Source: Pseudomonadota bacterium | GTDB taxonomy: Bacteria > Chloroflexota > UBA6077 > JAJPHF01 | NCBI GenBank assembly: GCA_021325365.1 | Contig: JAJPHF010000054.1 | Coordinates: forward strand, 1-22,410 | Reading direction: 5' to 3' | Length of the DNA: 22,410 nucleotides | Shown here: positions 22,141 to 22,410 of the stretch, piece after piece | How the letters are laid out: the number at the start of each line of letters is the position of its first letter | Position numbering within the stretch: position 1 is the first letter of the stretch | Translations under genes and position numbers: made by a program | The notes under the pieces: model-generated | Seen by the model: the letters and a program-made list of their open reading frames with translations, nothing else | Told to the model about the DNA's origin: nothing | The model's database searches: none

Positions 22141-22410
22141 GATGATTTGCCGAGGAACGATCAAACGATGCTCCTTTGTGGGCCAGATTTTGGATTGCGG
22201 GTAAGCGAGGCCGGCGCGCGTCCCGGTGGGGCGCGCGAGCGGGAGGGTGGCGGCCCCCGGCCCGGCGGGTCGGGCGGGGCGGGGGCGCGCCTGGGCGCGG
22301 GCGCGGGAGTCGTGCTCGATCCGGCTCGGCGGTGCGCTTACCGGGGCGCGCCCTCACCCCGACCCTCTCCCAGAGGGAGAGGGAGTAAGGGAACTCCAGC
22401 GCCGGATTCA
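22141..22410 (-). repeat. Right copy of the dispersed repeat, inverted to 115-428
   Basis: Read on the minus strand from 22410, it begins with the same TGAATCCGGCGCTGG and ends CTCGGCAAAT, matching the left copy nearly throughout. It has one REP-like unit with CTCTCC instead of CTCGCC. The stem matching 330-354 has mismatches. The AAAGGAG motif and the TTG start of MIVPRQI are kept. It may continue past the end of the window. Confidence 0.85.

Noticed and set aside
1..22410. tRNA, rRNA and CRISPR
   Set aside because: No cloverleaf with a T-loop sequence, no rRNA-like stretch and no regularly spaced direct repeats were found on reading both strands.

Overview
The window is 22.4 kb of GC-rich bacterial chromosome with densely packed genes on both strands. 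No tRNA, rRNA, CRISPR array or intact insertion sequence was seen. The gene content fits a Chloroflexota-like bacterium, perhaps near Thermomicrobia: a two-gene 2-oxoacid:ferredoxin oxidoreductase (gamma-alpha fusion plus beta), an Arylsulfotransferase-type beta-propeller protein, a lone molybdenum hydroxylase large subunit, a YceI lipoprotein and a U-less long-hairpin terminator style. This placement is an inference from gene content and base composition, not from a marker gene.

Layout. (1) Positions 1-590 hold a dispersed repeat with two copies of a REP-like palindromic unit. The same roughly 275-bp sequence returns inverted at the right end (22141-22410), so the two copies face each other across about 21.7 kb. 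(2) Positions 590-5539 are a plus-strand block: xanthine dehydrogenase/CO dehydrogenase-type molybdopterin subunit, arylsulfotransferase-like protein, and an exported HEFTH metalloprotease-like protein that starts on the base after the previous stop. (3) Positions 5617-8610 hold a small minus-strand hypothetical gene, a YceI-domain lipoprotein and a D-Ala-D-Ala carboxypeptidase. (4) Positions 8611-14898 are visibly richer in A+T than both flanks. They hold a NarL-type regulator with a degenerate receiver preceded by a tandemly duplicated start region, a decayed IS630 transposase, an OmpR-type response regulator with its histidine kinase, and a divergent exopolysaccharide block (GT26 glycosyltransferase, 71-aa membrane peptide, polyprenyl-phosphate sugar transferase). 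(5) Positions 15015-17447 are minus-strand: LDH2-type malate/lactate dehydrogenase, a frameshifted DUF1275 membrane protein and a SWIM zinc-finger protein. (6) Positions 17545-21864 are plus-strand: an A-type Fe-S carrier with a 23-bp perfect hairpin behind it, an unrecognised eight-helix membrane protein, and korA-korB behind a good sigma-A-type promoter and a structured leader of about 108 nt.

Working together. The kinase/regulator pair is divergent from the polysaccharide genes and probably controls them or itself. The Fe-S carrier lies in the same stretch as the [4Fe-4S]-containing KorAB, which needs cluster supply. Nothing in the window amounts to a clearly new multi-gene system. The most unusual signals are the facing inverted repeats that carry a ribosome binding site and a conserved start peptide, a 22-bp perfect palindrome inside the kinase coding sequence, the duplicated ribosome-binding/start region of the NarL-type gene with a coupled small ORF, the structured korA leader, and a repeated CGCGCTAYAMT promoter motif.
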